Assembly (NCBI GenBank): GCA_900759445.1
Contig: CAAEVH010000051.1
Coordinates: 1-47,806, forward strand
DNA from: an uncultured Raoultella sp.
GTDB lineage: Bacteria > Pseudomonadota > Gammaproteobacteria > Enterobacterales > Enterobacteriaceae
DNA length: 47,806 bases
Direction of reading: 5' to 3'
Shown here: positions 1-11,685 of the stretch, piece by piece
Position numbering within the stretch: position 1 is the stretch's first letter
How the letters are laid out: each line of letters starts with the position of its first letter
Program-made: the position numbers and the translations under genes
Notes under the pieces: generated by a model
The model's database searches: none
The model's input: the letters and a program-made list of their open reading frames with translations, nothing else
What the model was told of the DNA's origin: nothing

Positions 1-30
1 GGCGGCTTGCGTGCCGTTGTTCCGTGTCAG

Positions 31-110
31 TGGAGGCGCATTATAGGGAGTTCTGAGACGTTGACAAGCCCTGTTTTAAAAAAACTTTTCAACCGCTCAA
101 ATTCCCGCCA
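31..110 (-). promoter_or_regulatory. rRNA operon P1 promoter, read leftward out of the window
   Basis: Read on the minus strand there is a -35 TTGTCA (62-67), a 16-bp spacer and a -10 TATAAT (40-45), then a GC-rich discriminator GCGCCTCC and a predicted start at base 31. The 16-bp spacer, GC discriminator and following ACTGACACGGAACAACGG are the hallmarks of enterobacterial rrn P1 promoters, which respond to growth rate and ppGpp/DksA. The A/T-rich tract at 71-90 upstream of -35 looks like an UP element; Fis sites would be expected further upstream, into the hemG end. In E. coli hemG also lies just upstream of an rrn operon. P2 and the 16S gene lie outside the window. Confidence 0.9.
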
Positions 111-128
111 TCACGCCCATTTTACGTG

Positions 129-662
129 CTATTTGCTCGTCATTTGTGCGACTTCCCGCGCAAAATTGGCAACCTGCTTCCAGTCGGTATAGACGACTTC
201 TTTACTGGTATCCGTTTCACCGCCGGTCATCTTCATTATCAGGCGAATCATGAAGCGATCGTACCAACGATAGCGCGGGTAGCGCAGTGCGCCGGCAAAC
301 ACCGCGCTGCGCTGCGGCTGCCATGGCGAATTAAGCAGAAACTTACGCGTATAGCTATTTGTCTGCGGCGTACGCTTCTCTGGCTTACGCGCCACGAGAT
401 TCACCGAGAAAAACGCCCCCGGCAGCGCATTCAGCGATTGCAGGTGTTTCTTCACGAAACGGTCCAGCGCCGGATGAAAGTGTCCGTAACGAATCGATGC
501 ACCAATCACCACGCGATCGTAGTGGCGCCATTCAACCTCTTCAGTACGGTTGAGATTAACCGTATCCGCATCGATACCCAGCTCTTTCAACTCAGAGGCA
601 AGGAAGGAGGCAATTTCACGCGTCTGCCCGTCGCGGGTGGAAAATAGAATCAACGTTTTCAC
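129..662 (-). CDS. hemG: Menaquinone-dependent protoporphyrinogen IX dehydrogenase
   Basis: This 177-residue flavodoxin-fold protein oxidises protoporphyrinogen IX to protoporphyrin IX, the penultimate haem step, passing electrons through FMN to respiratory quinones at the inner membrane. The N-terminal FMN phosphate loop ([15 protein letters not shown]) and the segment [18 protein letters not shown] characteristic of HemG are present, and length is close to the E. coli protein (181). I chose the GTG at 662 because AGGAG (668-672) sits at ribosome-binding distance and matches the E. coli start; the in-frame GTG at 668 overlaps that site. It lies 11 bases after trkH and is the last gene of pepQ-yigZ-trkH-hemG, immediately before an rRNA promoter. 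Confidence 0.96.
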   Translation of the reverse strand: MKTLILFSTRDGQTREIASFLASELKELGIDADTVNLNRTEEVEWRHYDRVVIGASIRYGHFHPALDRFVKKHLQSLNALPGAFFSVNLVARKPEKRTPQTNSYTRKFLLNSPWQPQRSAVFAGALRYPRYRWYDRFMIRLIMKMTGGETDTSKEVVYTDWKQVANFAREVAQMTSK

Positions 663-673
663 AAGCACTCCTG

Positions 674-2125
674 TTATTCGCGCCAGAAAGTGGGGGTAAA
701 GAGCACCAGTAAGGTGAACACTTCCAGACGACCAAACAGCATATTAGCAATCAAGATCCATTTCGCGACCGGGTTCATTGTCGCGAAGTTGTCCGCCACT
801 ACGCCAAGTCCTGGCCCGAGGTTGTTTAACGTTGCCACAACCGAGGCGAAAGCAGAAAAGTCATCCACTCCGGTCGCGATGATCGCCAGCATGCTAATAA
901 TAAACACCAGCGCATAGGCAGAAAAGAATCCCCACACCGCCTCCAGAATACGTTCCGGCAGCGCACGGTTGCCTAACTTAATACTGTATACCGCGTTCGG
1001 ATGCACCAGACGCTTGAGTTCACGGTTCCCCTGTTTGAACAACAGCAGTATGCGGATAACTTTCAGCCCGCCGCCCGTCGACCCGGCACAACCGCCAATA
1101 AATGCCGAGCACAATAACAGCACCGGCAGGAATAATGGCCAGCGCGCGATGCTGTCGGTGGTAAAACCCGCCGTCGTCGCCATTGAGACCACCTGGAAGA
1201 AGGCCTGATTCAGCGTCGTCAGCGCCGAGCTATACACATCATGCAACCACAACACCAGCGTACAAATCACCACCAGCGTCAGTTGAACACCAATAAACAT
1301 GCGGAATTCAGGATCGCGCCAGTACACCTTCAGACTGCGTCCGCTGAGCAATGAAAAATGGAGGCCATAGTTACAGCCTGAGATCAGCAGGAAAACCGCA
1401 ATAATCGTGTTAATGGTTGGACTGTTAAAATACCCTACGCTGGCGTCATGCGTAGAAAAGCCGCCAATCGCGATAGTCGAAAAGCTGTGACCGATGGCAT
1501 CAAATGCCGGCATACCCGCGAACCAGAGCGCAAGCGCACAGGCTACCGTCAACAACACGTAGATAAGCCACAGCGTTTTGGCCGTCTCGGCGATACGCGG
1601 GCGCATTTTATTGTCCTTCAGAGGCCCCGGCATTTCCGCCCGATACAACTGCATCCCGCCGACGCCCAGTATCGGCAGTATTGCTACCGCCAACACAATG
1701 ATCCCCATACCGCCAAACCACTGCAGCATCTGTCGATAGAAGAGGATGGCATGAGGTAAAGAGTCCAGCCCCACCAGCGTGGTGGCGCCGGTCGTAGTCA
1801 GGCCTGAGAATGACTCAAAAAACGCATCCGTTATCGTCAAATTCGGTTGTTCGGCGAAAATAAACGGTAGCGCACCGACGCTGCCCAGCACGGTCCAGAA
1901 GAGTACGACAATCAGAAAACCCTCGCGGGATTTCAGTTCGCCCTTTTCACGGCGGTTCGGCCACCATAATAGAGAGCCTATCGCCAGAGCGACAAAAAAG
2001 GTCTGGGTAAACGCCCGCCCCGCGCCATCGCGGTATATCAGGGCCACTAATCCCGGAAGGATCATCGTCCCCGAAAACAAAATGACCAACAGTCCAACGA
2101 TTCGGGTTATGGCGCGAAAATGCAT
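674..2125 (-). CDS. trkH: Trk potassium uptake system, membrane subunit TrkH
   Basis: Integral inner-membrane K+-translocating subunit that works with the cytoplasmic NAD(H)/nucleotide-binding gate TrkA. The 483 residues equal the E. coli length, and many hydrophobic segments run throughout. The four pore-loop repeats of the TrkH/KtrB family are recognisable, with glycine-containing loops such as [36 protein letters not shown] and LNNLGPGLG. The AGGA upstream of the ATG is about 10 bases away, a rather long spacing. It follows yigZ by 41 bases and precedes hemG by 11, so co-transcription is likely. No trkA is in the window, as in E. coli where it is unlinked. Confidence 0.97.
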   Translation of the reverse strand: MHFRAITRIVGLLVILFSGTMILPGLVALIYRDGAGRAFTQTFFVALAIGSLLWWPNRREKGELKSREGFLIVVLFWTVLGSVGALPFIFAEQPNLTITDAFFESFSGLTTTGATTLVGLDSLPHAILFYRQMLQWFGGMGIIVLAVAILPILGVGGMQLYRAEMPGPLKDNKMRPRIAETAKTLWLIYVLLTVACALALWFAGMPAFDAIGHSFSTIAIGGFSTHDASVGYFNSPTINTIIAVFLLISGCNYGLHFSLLSGRSLKVYWRDPEFRMFIGVQLTLVVICTLVLWLHDVYSSALTTLNQAFFQVVSMATTAGFTTDSIARWPLFLPVLLLCSAFIGGCAGSTGGGLKVIRILLLFKQGNRELKRLVHPNAVYSIKLGNRALPERILEAVWGFFSAYALVFIISMLAIIATGVDDFSAFASVVATLNNLGPGLGVVADNFATMNPVAKWILIANMLFGRLEVFTLLVLFTPTFWRE

Positions 2126-2166
2126 CTCTGGCGCTTCCTTTGGTATGCAAAAAAATCAGGTGGGGA

Positions 2167-2781
2167 TTATTCGTCAATCTTCAGTAATTGCAACGAGCCA
2201 CGACTAAAATCAGCCAGTTTTGTCGAAAAAGACGCCACTTCAGCTTGCGGAAGCGCCACACGAAGCTGGACGGAGGCCTGATAGTCACTGTCGACAATTT
2301 GTCCTGAGAACTGAGCCAACAGCGTTTCAATTCCGGCTAACTGCCCGTACTCACACTGCAAAGTATATGCGGTCAGCGGCGTCTTGCGCTGCGTTGTCAG
2401 CACGGCAAGCGCCTGATGAACGCCGCCGCCATACGCTTTAACCAGACCGCCGGTACCCAGCAAAATACCGCCGTAGTAGCGTACCACGACGGCCGTTATC
2501 TCGCCGACGCCGCTGCCCATCAGCTGCGCCAGCATAGGTTTACCCGCGGTGCCTGCCGGTTCGCCATCGTCAGAAAAACCCAGCTGTTGAGAGTCATTGG
2601 GTGGCCCGGCCACCCACGCCACGCAATGATGACGGGCGTCAGGGTGCTCCGCCCTGACGGACTCAACAAACGCCTTTGCCGCTACCACGCCGTCAGTATG
2701 TGCCAACAGCGTGATAAAACGACTTTTTTTGATCTCTTCGACAACGGTCACCGGCGCGGCCGGTATCAACCAACTTTCCAT
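2167..2781 (-). CDS. yigZ: IMPACT/YigZ family protein
   Basis: A 204-residue member of the YigZ/IMPACT family. The N-terminal UPF0029 domain (about residues 15-125) contains EEIKKSRFITLLAH, DARHHCVAW, FSDDGEPAGTAGKPML and VVRYYGGILLGTGGLVKAYGG, the family's most conserved blocks. The C-terminal part (about 135-200) is a small ferredoxin-like domain of the EF-G IV/V type. In eukaryotes IMPACT binds GCN1 and modulates translation control; the bacterial role is not firmly established. Its ATG overlaps the pepQ stop by one base (TAATG at 2779-2783), so translation is probably coupled to pepQ. Confidence 0.95.
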   Translation of the reverse strand: MESWLIPAAPVTVVEEIKKSRFITLLAHTDGVVAAKAFVESVRAEHPDARHHCVAWVAGPPNDSQQLGFSDDGEPAGTAGKPMLAQLMGSGVGEITAVVVRYYGGILLGTGGLVKAYGGGVHQALAVLTTQRKTPLTAYTLQCEYGQLAGIETLLAQFSGQIVDSDYQASVQLRVALPQAEVASFSTKLADFSRGSLQLLKIDE

Positions 2782-4112
2782 TACGCCAGTTTCAGGTCAC
2801 GCGTCATATTTTCAACACTGTTTTCGTGGATGACGACGTTATCTTCAATACGGATGCCGCCAAACGGCTTCAATGCTTCAATTTTTTGCCAGTTGAAGTG
2901 TTTGCTAAACTGCCCTTCACGCCACGGCGCCAGCAGAGACTCAATGAAGTAGATGCCCGGCTCGATGGTCAGCACCATACGCGGCTGCAAAATACGTGTG
3001 CAGCGCAGATACGGATATTTCGACGGCGCCGCCAGATGAGTACCGCTATCATCCTGCATGAAGCCAGCCACATCATGGACCTGCAGGCCCAGCGGATGGC
3101 CAATACCGTGCGGCATAAACGGTCCGGTCAGGTCGTTTTCAACCATGGCCTCTTCGCTCATGTTGGTTACGATCTGGTGCTTACGCAACAGCTTAGCGAT
3201 GCGTTGGTGGAACTGGATATGGTAATCCACATAGCTTTTTCCAGCCTTCATCGTGCTAATCAGAGCCAGCTGCTCATCGTTAACGTCTTTAATCAAATGA
3301 GCAAAGTCATTATCGCCGTGCGCCGCCCAGGTACGCGTCAGGTCTGCGGCATAGCCGTTGTATTCCGCTCCGGCATCCAGTAAGAAGCTGCGCGCTTCTG
3401 CCGGCGCACGATGATCCAGTTTGGTGTAGTGCAGCACAGAGGCATGTTCGTTAAGCGCCACGATATTGCTGTAAGGCACATCGGTGTCGCGATGACCGGT
3501 GGCCGTCAGATACGCCTGGTTGATATCGAATTCGCTCATTCCTGAGAGGAATGCTTCATGGGCCGCGCGATGCCCGTTGACCGCCGACTTCTGCGCTTCG
3601 CGCATGCAGGCCAACTCATAATCGGTCTTAAAGGAACGATAGTAGTGCAGGAAATCAATCACCCCTTTCGGGTTGATATGACTGGCCGCGATCTCCAGAC
3701 CGAGCGCACGCTCCGGCACCGGCCCGATATAGGCGATATTGCCGCGCGCAGCTGGCAGCTGGCTACCAATACCGTCGGCTTTCGGCAGGGCAATCACTTC
3801 CACCTCTTCCGTCCAGAACGAGGTCGGCAGCGGTTCAACGTTATGCCAGTAATCGACCGGCAGGTAGAACCACAGTTTCGGTTTGTTGACGCCATCAACC
3901 AGCAGCCAGCAGTTGGGTACCTGCGTCACCGGGACCCAGGACTTAAATTGCGGGTTGACCTTAAACGGGTACGGATGATCGTCGAGGAAGACATTGACCA
4001 GCTCACCGGAGTGAATCAGCAACGCATCAAGGTTAAAACGAGCCAAAGCATCACGGGTACGTTCTTGTAGGGTAACGATATGATTTTTATAGAGCGCGGC
4101 TAGTGATTCCAT
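2781..4112 (-). CDS. pepQ: Xaa-Pro dipeptidase (prolidase) PepQ
   Basis: Cytoplasmic M24B metallopeptidase hydrolysing dipeptides with proline in second position; the family also has organophosphate hydrolase activity. The 443 residues match E. coli PepQ. The N-terminal half is the creatinase-type domain and the C-terminal half the pita-bread fold with the dinuclear metal site: [19 protein letters not shown] supplies the two aspartates, [15 protein letters not shown] the histidine, and LTIEPGIYF plus [10 protein letters not shown] the glutamates. It heads pepQ-yigZ-trkH-hemG and is divergent from fadB, sharing a 191-base intergenic region. Confidence 0.97.
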   Translation of the reverse strand: MESLAALYKNHIVTLQERTRDALARFNLDALLIHSGELVNVFLDDHPYPFKVNPQFKSWVPVTQVPNCWLLVDGVNKPKLWFYLPVDYWHNVEPLPTSFWTEEVEVIALPKADGIGSQLPAARGNIAYIGPVPERALGLEIAASHINPKGVIDFLHYYRSFKTDYELACMREAQKSAVNGHRAAHEAFLSGMSEFDINQAYLTATGHRDTDVPYSNIVALNEHASVLHYTKLDHRAPAEARSFLLDAGAEYNGYAADLTRTWAAHGDNDFAHLIKDVNDEQLALISTMKAGKSYVDYHIQFHQRIAKLLRKHQIVTNMSEEAMVENDLTGPFMPHGIGHPLGLQVHDVAGFMQDDSGTHLAAPSKYPYLRCTRILQPRMVLTIEPGIYFIESLLAPWREGQFSKHFNWQKIEALKPFGGIRIEDNVVIHENSVENMTRDLKLA

Positions 4113-4260
4113 CTTTTATCCTTTGCTTTTATTAGATCGTGATTCCCCGCATCTTAGCACATCGGCCCCGGGCAGGGTGATTTCCGCCAGGTGTGATCCG
4201 ACCAGCATTTATTTAAAGACTCATTTGCAATTCTTTAACATAAATCCCACACTCCGTTGC

Positions 4261-4277
4261 ATCTGGTACGACCAGAT
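4261..4277. promoter_or_regulatory. FadR operator of fadBA
   Basis: ATCTGGTACGACCAGAT is a perfect palindrome about a central base and matches the FadR operator described for E. coli fadB. FadR represses fadBA until long-chain acyl-CoA releases it. The site ends 26 bases before the fadB ATG, a position that would block the promoter or early elongation. The rest of the pepQ-fadB gap (4113-4260) shows no other site I can assign. Confidence 0.9.
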
Positions 4278-4303
4278 CACATTGCTGGATTCAGGAGACT
4301 GAC

Positions 4304-6493
4304 ATGCTCTACAAAGGCGACAACCTGTACCTCGACTGGCTGGAAGATGGCATTGCCGAACTGGTGTTCGATGCTCCCGGCTCGGTGAACAAGCTCGATA
4401 CCGCAACCGTAGCCAGCCTCGGTGAGGCGCTGGACGTACTCGAAAAACAACAAGATCTTAAGGGGCTGATGCTGCGCTCCGGGAAAGCGGCCTTCATTGT
4501 CGGCGCCGACATTACCGAATTTCTGTCCCTGTTCCTGGTACCACAGGAGCAGTTGAGCCAGTGGCTCCATTTTGCCAATAGCGTCTTTAACCGTCTGGAA
4601 GATTTACCGGTACCGACTATTTCAGCGGTAAATGGCTATGCGCTGGGCGGCGGCTGCGAGTGCGTGCTGGCGACGGACTACCGTCTGGCTACGCCGGACC
4701 TGCGTATCGGCCTGCCGGAAACCAAACTGGGTATCATGCCGGGCTTTGGCGGCTCAGTACGAATGCCGCGTCTGCTCGGCGCCGATAGCGCGCTGGAAAT
4801 TATTGCCGCAGGGAAGGATGTCAGTGCCGATCAGGCGCTGAAAATCGGCCTCGTCGACGGCATCGTCAAACCAGAGAAACTGCGCGATGGCGCACTCGCC
4901 ATGCTGCGTCAGGCCATTAACGGCGACCTGGACTGGAAAGCGAAGCGCCAGCCGAAGCTGGAGCCATTGAAGCTCAGTAAAATTGAAGCGGCCATGAGCT
5001 TCACCATCGCCAAAGGCATGGTGGCGCAGACCGCCGGGAAACACTATCCGGCGCCGATGACGGCGGTAAAAACCATCGAGGCGGCCGCTCGTTTCGGCCG
5101 CGAAGAAGCGCTGAATCTGGAAAACCAAAGCTTTGTCCCGCTGGCGCACACCAAAGAGGCCCGCGCGCTGGTCGGTATCTTCCTTAACGATCAGTATGTC
5201 AAAGCCAAAGCGAAGAAGCTGACCAAAAACGTTGAGACGCCGAAACAGGCCGCCGTACTGGGGGCCGGGATCATGGGTGGCGGTATCGCCTACCAGTCTG
5301 CCTGGAAAGGCGTGCCGGTGATCATGAAGGACATTAACGACAAATCGCTGACGCTCGGCATGAACGAAGCCGCTAAGCTGCTCAACAAGCAGCTTGAGCG
5401 CGGCAAGATTGATGGGCTGAAGCTGGCCGGCGTTATTGGCACGATTCACCCGACTCTCGATTATGCCGGCTTTGAGCGCGTAGATGTCGTGGTCGAAGCC
5501 GTCGTCGAGAATCCGAAAGTGAAAAAGGCCGTACTGACGGAAACCGAAGAGAAAGTCCGCCCGGATACGGTTCTGGCTTCTAACACCTCAACGATTCCGA
5601 TCGGTGAGCTGGCCAGCGTCCTGAAGCGTCCGGAAAACTTCTGCGGTATGCACTTCTTTAACCCGGTGCATCGTATGCCGCTGGTAGAAGTGATTCGCGG
5701 CGAAAAAACCTCAGATGACACCATCGCAAAAGTCGTGGCCTGGGCGAGCAAAATGGGCAAAACGCCGATCGTGGTTAACGACTGCCCCGGCTTCTTCGTC
5801 AACCGCGTGCTGTTCCCCTACTTTGCGGGATTCAGCCAACTGCTTCGCGATGGTGCGGACTTCCGCAAAGTCGATAAGGTGATGGAGAAACTGTTCGGCT
5901 GGCCAATGGGCCCGGCATACCTGCTCGACGTGGTCGGCATCGATACCGCGCACCACGCGCAGGCAGTGATGGCCGCCGGCTTCCCGCAGCGTATGCAGAA
6001 AGATTATCGCGACGCGATCGACGCGCTGTTCGACGCCAGCCGTTTCGGCCAGAAAAACGGTCTCGGCTTCTGGCGGTATCAAGAAGACAGTAAAGGCAAA
6101 CCGAAGAAAGAAGAAGACCCGGCCGTCGACGCGCTGCTGGCGGAAGTCAGCCAGCCAAAACGGGACTTCAGCGACGATGAGATTATCGCCCGGATGATGA
6201 TTCCGATGGTCAACGAAGTGGTCCGCTGCCTGGAGGAAGGCATTATAGCCAGCCCGGCGGAAGCGGATATGGCGCTGGTTTATGGCCTCGGCTTCCCTCC
6301 GTTCCACGGCGGCGCATTCCGCTGGCTGGATACCCTGGGCAGCGCAAAATATCTCGATATGGCGCAGCAGTATCAGCACCTCGGCCCGCTGTACGAAGTG
6401 CCGGAAGGACTGCGTAATAAAGCACGCCATAACGAACCCTATTATCCCCCGGTAGAACCAGCCCGCCCGGCGGGCGTTCTGAAAACGGCTTAA
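4304..6493 (+). CDS. fadB: Fatty acid oxidation complex, alpha subunit FadB
   Basis: Multifunctional 729-residue beta-oxidation enzyme. The N-terminal enoyl-CoA hydratase/isomerase domain (about 1-190) has catalytic glutamates at E119 (ALGGGCE) and E139 (GLPETKLG). The L-3-hydroxyacyl-CoA dehydrogenase part (about 310-500) has the NAD-binding GAGIMGGG at 320-327 and catalytic H450 ([10 protein letters not shown]), followed by C-terminal dehydrogenase repeats. It forms an alpha2-beta2 complex with the thiolase FadA, encoded 9 bases downstream. The start has AGGAG eight bases upstream of the ATG. Expression is expected to be FadR-controlled through the operator at 4261-4277. Confidence 0.98.
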   Translation: MLYKGDNLYLDWLEDGIAELVFDAPGSVNKLDTATVASLGEALDVLEKQQDLKGLMLRSGKAAFIVGADITEFLSLFLVPQEQLSQWLHFANSVFNRLEDLPVPTISAVNGYALGGGCECVLATDYRLATPDLRIGLPETKLGIMPGFGGSVRMPRLLGADSALEIIAAGKDVSADQALKIGLVDGIVKPEKLRDGALAMLRQAINGDLDWKAKRQPKLEPLKLSKIEAAMSFTIAKGMVAQTAGKHYPAPMTAVKTIEAAARFGREEALNLENQSFVPLAHTKEARALVGIFLNDQYVKAKAKKLTKNVETPKQAAVLGAGIMGGGIAYQSAWKGVPVIMKDINDKSLTLGMNEAAKLLNKQLERGKIDGLKLAGVIGTIHPTLDYAGFERVDVVVEAVVENPKVKKAVLTETEEKVRPDTVLASNTSTIPIGELASVLKRPENFCGMHFFNPVHRMPLVEVIRGEKTSDDTIAKVVAWASKMGKTPIVVNDCPGFFVNRVLFPYFAGFSQLLRDGADFRKVDKVMEKLFGWPMGPAYLLDVVGIDTAHHAQAVMAAGFPQRMQKDYRDAIDALFDASRFGQKNGLGFWRYQEDSKGKPKKEEDPAVDALLAEVSQPKRDFSDDEIIARMMIPMVNEVVRCLEEGIIASPAEADMALVYGLGFPPFHGGAFRWLDTLGSAKYLDMAQQYQHLGPLYEVPEGLRNKARHNEPYYPPVEPARPAGVLKTA

Positions 6494-7666
<1,173 letters not shown>

Positions 7667-7701
7667 TTAAAGAGTTATCTCAAAGCTATTGGTGCCAGAA
7701 C

Positions 7702-7845
7702 AAGGCGGCAGGCGAATGACAAATTCGTCAGGAACGAATTTGAACAGCCGAAGACTGCCTTCGATGAAGGACACGGATGTCCCTTATTCACCCTGATGCG
7801 CTTACATACCGTAAGTGATTCGGGATAAATAAGCGCAGCCAACGC
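7702..7845. repeat. Structured intergenic repeat, long copy (fadA 3' side)
   Basis: Runs from AAGGCGGCA to GCGCAGCCAACGC. The same end blocks occur at 23055-23126 in the metE leader. It folds on paper: CTTATT (7783-7788) with AATAAG (7828-7833), enclosing CTTAC (7801-7805) with GTAAG (7811-7815). This copy has about 70 extra bases in its first half, including the hairpin AAATTCGT-CAGGA-ACGAATTT. I recognise this kind of element from intergenic regions of other enterobacteria but do not assign it to a named family. The whole fadA-fre gap (7667-7962) otherwise holds only the terminator and a weak CCCTCT/AGAGGG hairpin near the fre 3' end (7934-7954). Confidence 0.7.
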
Positions 7846-7891
7846 AGTTATGGTGACCATGGCGAAGAGAGGGGGTTTAGTTGCCGTTTTT

Positions 7892-7917
7892 CCCGCCTGT
7901 CAGGGGCGGGTTTTTTA
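7892..7917 (+). terminator. Factor-independent terminator of fadBA
   Basis: CCCGCC (7892-7897) pairs with GGCGGG (7905-7910) around a 7-base loop, followed by TTTTTTATTT. Orientation fits the end of the plus-strand fadBA transcript. Confidence 0.9.
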
Positions 7918-7962
7918 TTTCTACCGTTCTCTACCCTCTCCCTGAAGAAGAGGGCGTGAGAA

Positions 7963-8664
7963 TCAGATAAAGGCAAACGCATCGCCGAACAGGCGATCTT
8001 CGCGGGCATTGCGCTCATTGCAGAACAGCTCACGGGCAATTTTTGCCATTTCGAAGCGGCCGGCAATATAAATATCATGCTCTGCCAGAGTGCCATAGTC
8101 CTGCAGTACCGCGGTCAACACGGTGCCAGAGCGCCCACGCCACTCTTCTTCCGGCTGTTCCACAACCGGCTCAACACGCAGACCCGGGTGCTCCACGCTC
8201 AGCGCTTCCAGCTCTGCCAGATCGTAGAGATGTTTCGCTTCGCGACCACCCCAGTACACGGCAATATCGCGGTTCGGGTTACGCGCCAGGGCGGTAAGCA
8301 GAATGGAACGCACATAGGAGAACCCGGTCCCCCCGGCGATCAGGATCAGCGGACGATCTTCGTCCTCACGCAGCCAGGCCTCACCATGCGGAATATCAAC
8401 CTCAATCTCGCGCTCTTTCAGAATGCGATCCATAACCGCCATCGCATACAGGTTAAGCTCAGAGGCGCCGATATGCAGTTCAATACATTCCTGCTCCGCC
8501 GGCGTGGAAGCCATGGAGAACGGACGCTTGTCGCGCTCATCCATTACCACCATCAAATATTGACCAGCGCGGAAAGAAAACGCCGCTTCCGGCACTAATC
8601 GAACGCGATACACGGTATCGGTAATTGCCTCCACCGAGGTCACTTTACAGCTTAAGGTTGTCAT
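7963..8664 (-). CDS. fre: NAD(P)H-flavin reductase Fre
   Basis: A 233-residue reductase that supplies reduced FMN/FAD and can activate ribonucleotide reductase and other flavin users. The ferredoxin-NADP+ reductase architecture is clear: an N-terminal beta barrel with RPFSMAS (flavin-binding RxxS signature, about residues 46-52) and a C-terminal nucleotide-binding lobe with [16 protein letters not shown] and the terminal FGDAFAF. It lies 49 bases downstream of ubiD on the same strand, the E. coli arrangement. Reduced FMN from such an enzyme is plausibly useful to UbiD, which needs prenylated FMN (inference). Confidence 0.96.
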   Translation of the reverse strand: MTTLSCKVTSVEAITDTVYRVRLVPEAAFSFRAGQYLMVVMDERDKRPFSMASTPAEQECIELHIGASELNLYAMAVMDRILKEREIEVDIPHGEAWLREDEDRPLILIAGGTGFSYVRSILLTALARNPNRDIAVYWGGREAKHLYDLAELEALSVEHPGLRVEPVVEQPEEEWRGRSGTVLTAVLQDYGTLAEHDIYIAGRFEMAKIARELFCNERNAREDRLFGDAFAFI

Positions 8665-8713
8665 GCGTCCCCTCTGTCGGGTCTATAGAGCAAAACAGCG
8701 GCGTTAGCCCCGC

Positions 8714-10189
8714 TTACTGTGATTTAAAGATAGCCAGCTCATCCCAGATGGCGTCAACGCGCGCCGTCACCTCAGGATCTTTCTTAATAGGACGACCCCA
8801 TTCACGCTGGGTTTCGCCTGGCCATTTATTTGTGGCATCCAGCCCCATTTTTGAACCCAGGCCGGAAACCGGCGAGGCAAAATCCAGATAATCGATCGGC
8901 GTATTTTCTACCAGTACCGTATCACGAGCCGGGTCCATACGGGTAGTAATCGCCCAGATCACGTCGTTCCAGTCGCGCGCATTAACGTCATCATCGCAGA
9001 CGATCACGAACTTCGTGTACATAAACTGGCGCAGGAATGACCACACGCCCATCATGACGCGCTTGGCGTGTCCGGCGTACTGTTTCTTCATCGTGACCAC
9101 GGCCAGGCGATAAGAGCAACCTTCCGGCGGCAGGTAGAAATCAACAATTTCAGGGAACTGCTTTTGCAGGATCGGCACGAAGACTTCGTTCAGCGCGACG
9201 CCCAGGACCGCAGGTTCATCCGGCGGGCGCCCGGTATACGTTGAATGATAAATCGCATCTTCACGCTGAGTGATATGCGTAACCGTAAATACCGGGAAAT
9301 TATCCACTTCATTGTAGTAGCCGGTATGATCGCCATACGGCCCTTCCGGCGCCATTTCACCTGGCTCAATATACCCTTCCAGCACAATTTCCGCGCTGGC
9401 CGGTACTTCAAGATCGTTGGAAATGCACTTGACCACTTCCGTTTTGGTGCCGCGCAGCAGGCCGGCAAACGCATACTCTGAAAGCGTATCGGGAACCGGC
9501 GTCACGGCGCCAAGAATGGTCGCCGGGTCAGCGCCCAGCGCCACGGAGACCGGAAAGCGTTCGCCCGGATGAGCCGCACACCACTCCTGAAAATCCAGCG
9601 CGCCGCCGCGATGGGAGAGCCAGCGCATGATCAGCTTATTCTTACCAATGAGCTGCTGGCGATAGATGCCGAGGTTCTGCCGTTCTTTATGCGGACCGCG
9701 AGTGACCGTCAGTCCCCAGGTAATCAGCGGGGCAGCATCTTCCGGCCAGCAGGTCATGATCGGAATACGCGTCAGATCAACGTTGTCACCTTCAATGATT
9801 TTTTGCTGGCAGGGTGCTCCGCGCAGGCGCTTTGTCGGCATATTCAATACCTGCTTAAACTGCGGCAGCTTATCGAACAGATCGCGAAAGCCTTTCGGCG
9901 GTTCCGGCTCTTTCAGAAAAGCCAGCAGCTTACCCACTTCACGCAACGAGCTGACATCCTCCTGCCCCATCCCCATGGCGACGCGGCGCGGAGTGCCAAA
10001 CAGATTGCACAACACCGGCATGGTGTAGCCTTTGGGATTTTCAAAAAGCAGGGCCGGGCCGCCGGCACGTAAAGTGCGATCGGCAATTTCGGTGATCTCA
10101 AGGTGCGGATCGACCGGCAGGGAGATTCTTTTCAGTTCGCCCTGCTGCTCCAGTAATGTCAGAAAGTCGCGTAGATCGTGGTATTTCAT
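8714..10189 (-). CDS. ubiD: 3-octaprenyl-4-hydroxybenzoate carboxy-lyase UbiD
   Basis: Decarboxylase of ubiquinone synthesis that uses prenylated FMN made by UbiX. At 491 residues it is slightly shorter than E. coli UbiD (497), differing by a few residues at both ends; the first in-frame ATG gives MKYHDLRDF, and the three extra N-terminal residues of the E. coli protein are not encoded here. The catalytic block [13 protein letters not shown], the [13 protein letters not shown] region and [11 protein letters not shown] are intact. The ribosome-binding site is poor. The 177-base gap to the divergent rfaH start (10190-10366) shows no operator I can name. Confidence 0.96.
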   Translation of the reverse strand: MKYHDLRDFLTLLEQQGELKRISLPVDPHLEITEIADRTLRAGGPALLFENPKGYTMPVLCNLFGTPRRVAMGMGQEDVSSLREVGKLLAFLKEPEPPKGFRDLFDKLPQFKQVLNMPTKRLRGAPCQQKIIEGDNVDLTRIPIMTCWPEDAAPLITWGLTVTRGPHKERQNLGIYRQQLIGKNKLIMRWLSHRGGALDFQEWCAAHPGERFPVSVALGADPATILGAVTPVPDTLSEYAFAGLLRGTKTEVVKCISNDLEVPASAEIVLEGYIEPGEMAPEGPYGDHTGYYNEVDNFPVFTVTHITQREDAIYHSTYTGRPPDEPAVLGVALNEVFVPILQKQFPEIVDFYLPPEGCSYRLAVVTMKKQYAGHAKRVMMGVWSFLRQFMYTKFVIVCDDDVNARDWNDVIWAITTRMDPARDTVLVENTPIDYLDFASPVSGLGSKMGLDATNKWPGETQREWGRPIKKDPEVTARVDAIWDELAIFKSQ

Positions 10190-10366
10190 GGAGTTATTAT
10201 TGACCTCTATACAGGCGGCTGATTATACGGTGTTCGCCAGCGCCATGCTGTACTTTTGTTAAATTAGAGTGAAAGAACATAGAATTTTTGATTTCAGTTA
10301 TATTGGCTTTCGCGATCGCCCCAGGCTTTTGTTATGCTTGCTGCTAATAGAGTGGAAAGAGTTATT

Positions 10367-10855
10367 ATGCAAGCCTGGTATTTACTGTATTGCAAACGTG
10401 GGCAGCTTCAGCGCGCCCAGGAACACCTCGAACGACAGGCAGTTAATTGCCTGATGCCGACTATCGCACTGGAAAAAATCATCCGCGGCAAACGCACTAC
10501 GGTCAGTGAACCTTTGTTCCCCAATTACCTGTTTGTCGAATTCGATCCGGAAATTATCCACACTACGACTATCAGCGCCACGCGAGGTGTGAATAACTTC
10601 GTGCGCTTTGGCGCCCAGCCCGCCACGGTACCGTCCGCGGTCATTCACCAGCTCTCTATCTATAAACCGGAAGGCATCACCGACCCGGAAACACCGCACG
10701 AAGGTGACTTCGTCTTGATTACCGACGGCGCGTTTGAAGGCCTGCAGGCTATCTTTAGCGAACCGGATGGTGAAGCGCGCTCCATGCTGCTGCTGAATCT
10801 GCTTAACAAGCAGGTACTGCAAAGCATCAAAAATACCGACTTTCATAAAATCTGA
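10367..10855 (+). CDS. rfaH: Transcription antitermination factor RfaH
   Basis: A 162-residue NusG paralogue that binds RNA polymerase paused at ops/JUMPstart sites and promotes transcription of long operons for LPS, capsule and conjugation. The N-terminal NGN domain (1-about 100) starts [10 protein letters not shown]; the C-terminal KOW domain (about 113-162) contains [10 protein letters not shown] and in E. coli switches between an alpha-helical hairpin and a beta barrel that recruits S10. I use the ATG at 10367, which gives MQAWYLLYC and the E. coli length. It is monocistronic and convergent with tatD, whose stop is 8 bases away. Confidence 0.97.
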   Translation: MQAWYLLYCKRGQLQRAQEHLERQAVNCLMPTIALEKIIRGKRTTVSEPLFPNYLFVEFDPEIIHTTTISATRGVNNFVRFGAQPATVPSAVIHQLSIYKPEGITDPETPHEGDFVLITDGAFEGLQAIFSEPDGEARSMLLLNLLNKQVLQSIKNTDFHKI

Positions 10856-10863
10856 CGGTACGC

Positions 10864-11646
10864 TTAAAAACGGATGCCGAAAAGCGTTCTGACATTCGTG
10901 TCAGCGATCTCTTCCAGCCGCTGAGCCTCCTCCCCGCGCCATCCCGCTATGCGGGTCAGAATATGCGGCAGATATACCGGTTCATTCCGGCGGGAAGCGG
11001 GCTTCGGGCTAAGGTCGCGGGGCAGCAGATACGGGGCATCCGTTTCAATCAGCAGGCGTTCTGCCGGGATATCCGGCAGCAGCGCGCGCAGCTCAAGCCC
11101 TCGTCGCTCGTCGCAGACCCAGCCTGTAATGCCAATATACAAACCGTGGTTCACGCAGGCACGCATTTCTTCGCGGGTTCCGGTGAAGCAGTGCAGCACT
11201 GCACCAGGCAGTTTATCCAGCCAGGGCGTCAGGAGCGTCAGGAAACGTTCATGGGCATCGCGGCAGTGCAAAAAAACCGGCAGAGACAACTCGGCTGCCA
11301 GCGCCAGCTGTGCGCTGAAGGCGGCCTCTTGCTCCTGAGGGGTTGAAAAGTTGCGGTTGAAGTCCAGCCCACATTCGCCGATAGCGACGACTTCCGGCTG
11401 GCGCGCCAGCTGAAAAATGGAGTCAGCCACCGATGCCGCCCAGCTGCTGCTGTCATGAGGATGCACCCCGGCGGTTGACCAGCAGCGGGTATAGCGATGT
11501 GCCAGCTGCCGGGCCTGCTCGCTTTCATGCAGGTTAGTCCCGGTGAACAGCATGCCGGTCACGCCCGCCGCCTGAGCGCGGGCCACGACCTCATCGCGAT
11601 CGCGGGAAAACTGTGGGCTGGTCAGGTTGACGCCGATATCAAACAT
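10864..11646 (-). CDS. tatD: 3'-5' ssDNA/RNA exonuclease TatD
   Basis: A 260-residue metal-dependent TIM-barrel hydrolase of the TatD family; E. coli TatD is a Mg2+-dependent exonuclease linked to repair of oxidative DNA damage and is dispensable for Tat export. Metal-site blocks visible are [41 protein letters not shown] and [13 protein letters not shown]. The N-terminus reads FDIGVNLT rather than the DxHxH of most TatD proteins, as also in E. coli TatD. It follows tatC by 39 bases, which include a short GC hairpin (CCGCCC/GGGCGG, 11666-11681) without a T-run, so it may be part of the tat transcript. Confidence 0.96.
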   Translation of the reverse strand: MFDIGVNLTSPQFSRDRDEVVARAQAAGVTGMLFTGTNLHESEQARQLAHRYTRCWSTAGVHPHDSSSWAASVADSIFQLARQPEVVAIGECGLDFNRNFSTPQEQEAAFSAQLALAAELSLPVFLHCRDAHERFLTLLTPWLDKLPGAVLHCFTGTREEMRACVNHGLYIGITGWVCDERRGLELRALLPDIPAERLLIETDAPYLLPRDLSPKPASRRNEPVYLPHILTRIAGWRGEEAQRLEEIADTNVRTLFGIRF

Positions 11647-11685
11647 CGCTTCTCCAATATGACAACCGCCCTGACGGGCGGCTGG

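Noticed and set aside
11666..11681. GC hairpin between tatC and tatD as a terminator
   Set aside because: CCGCCC/GGGCGG pairs, but no T-run follows on the minus strand; it may only modulate tatD expression.
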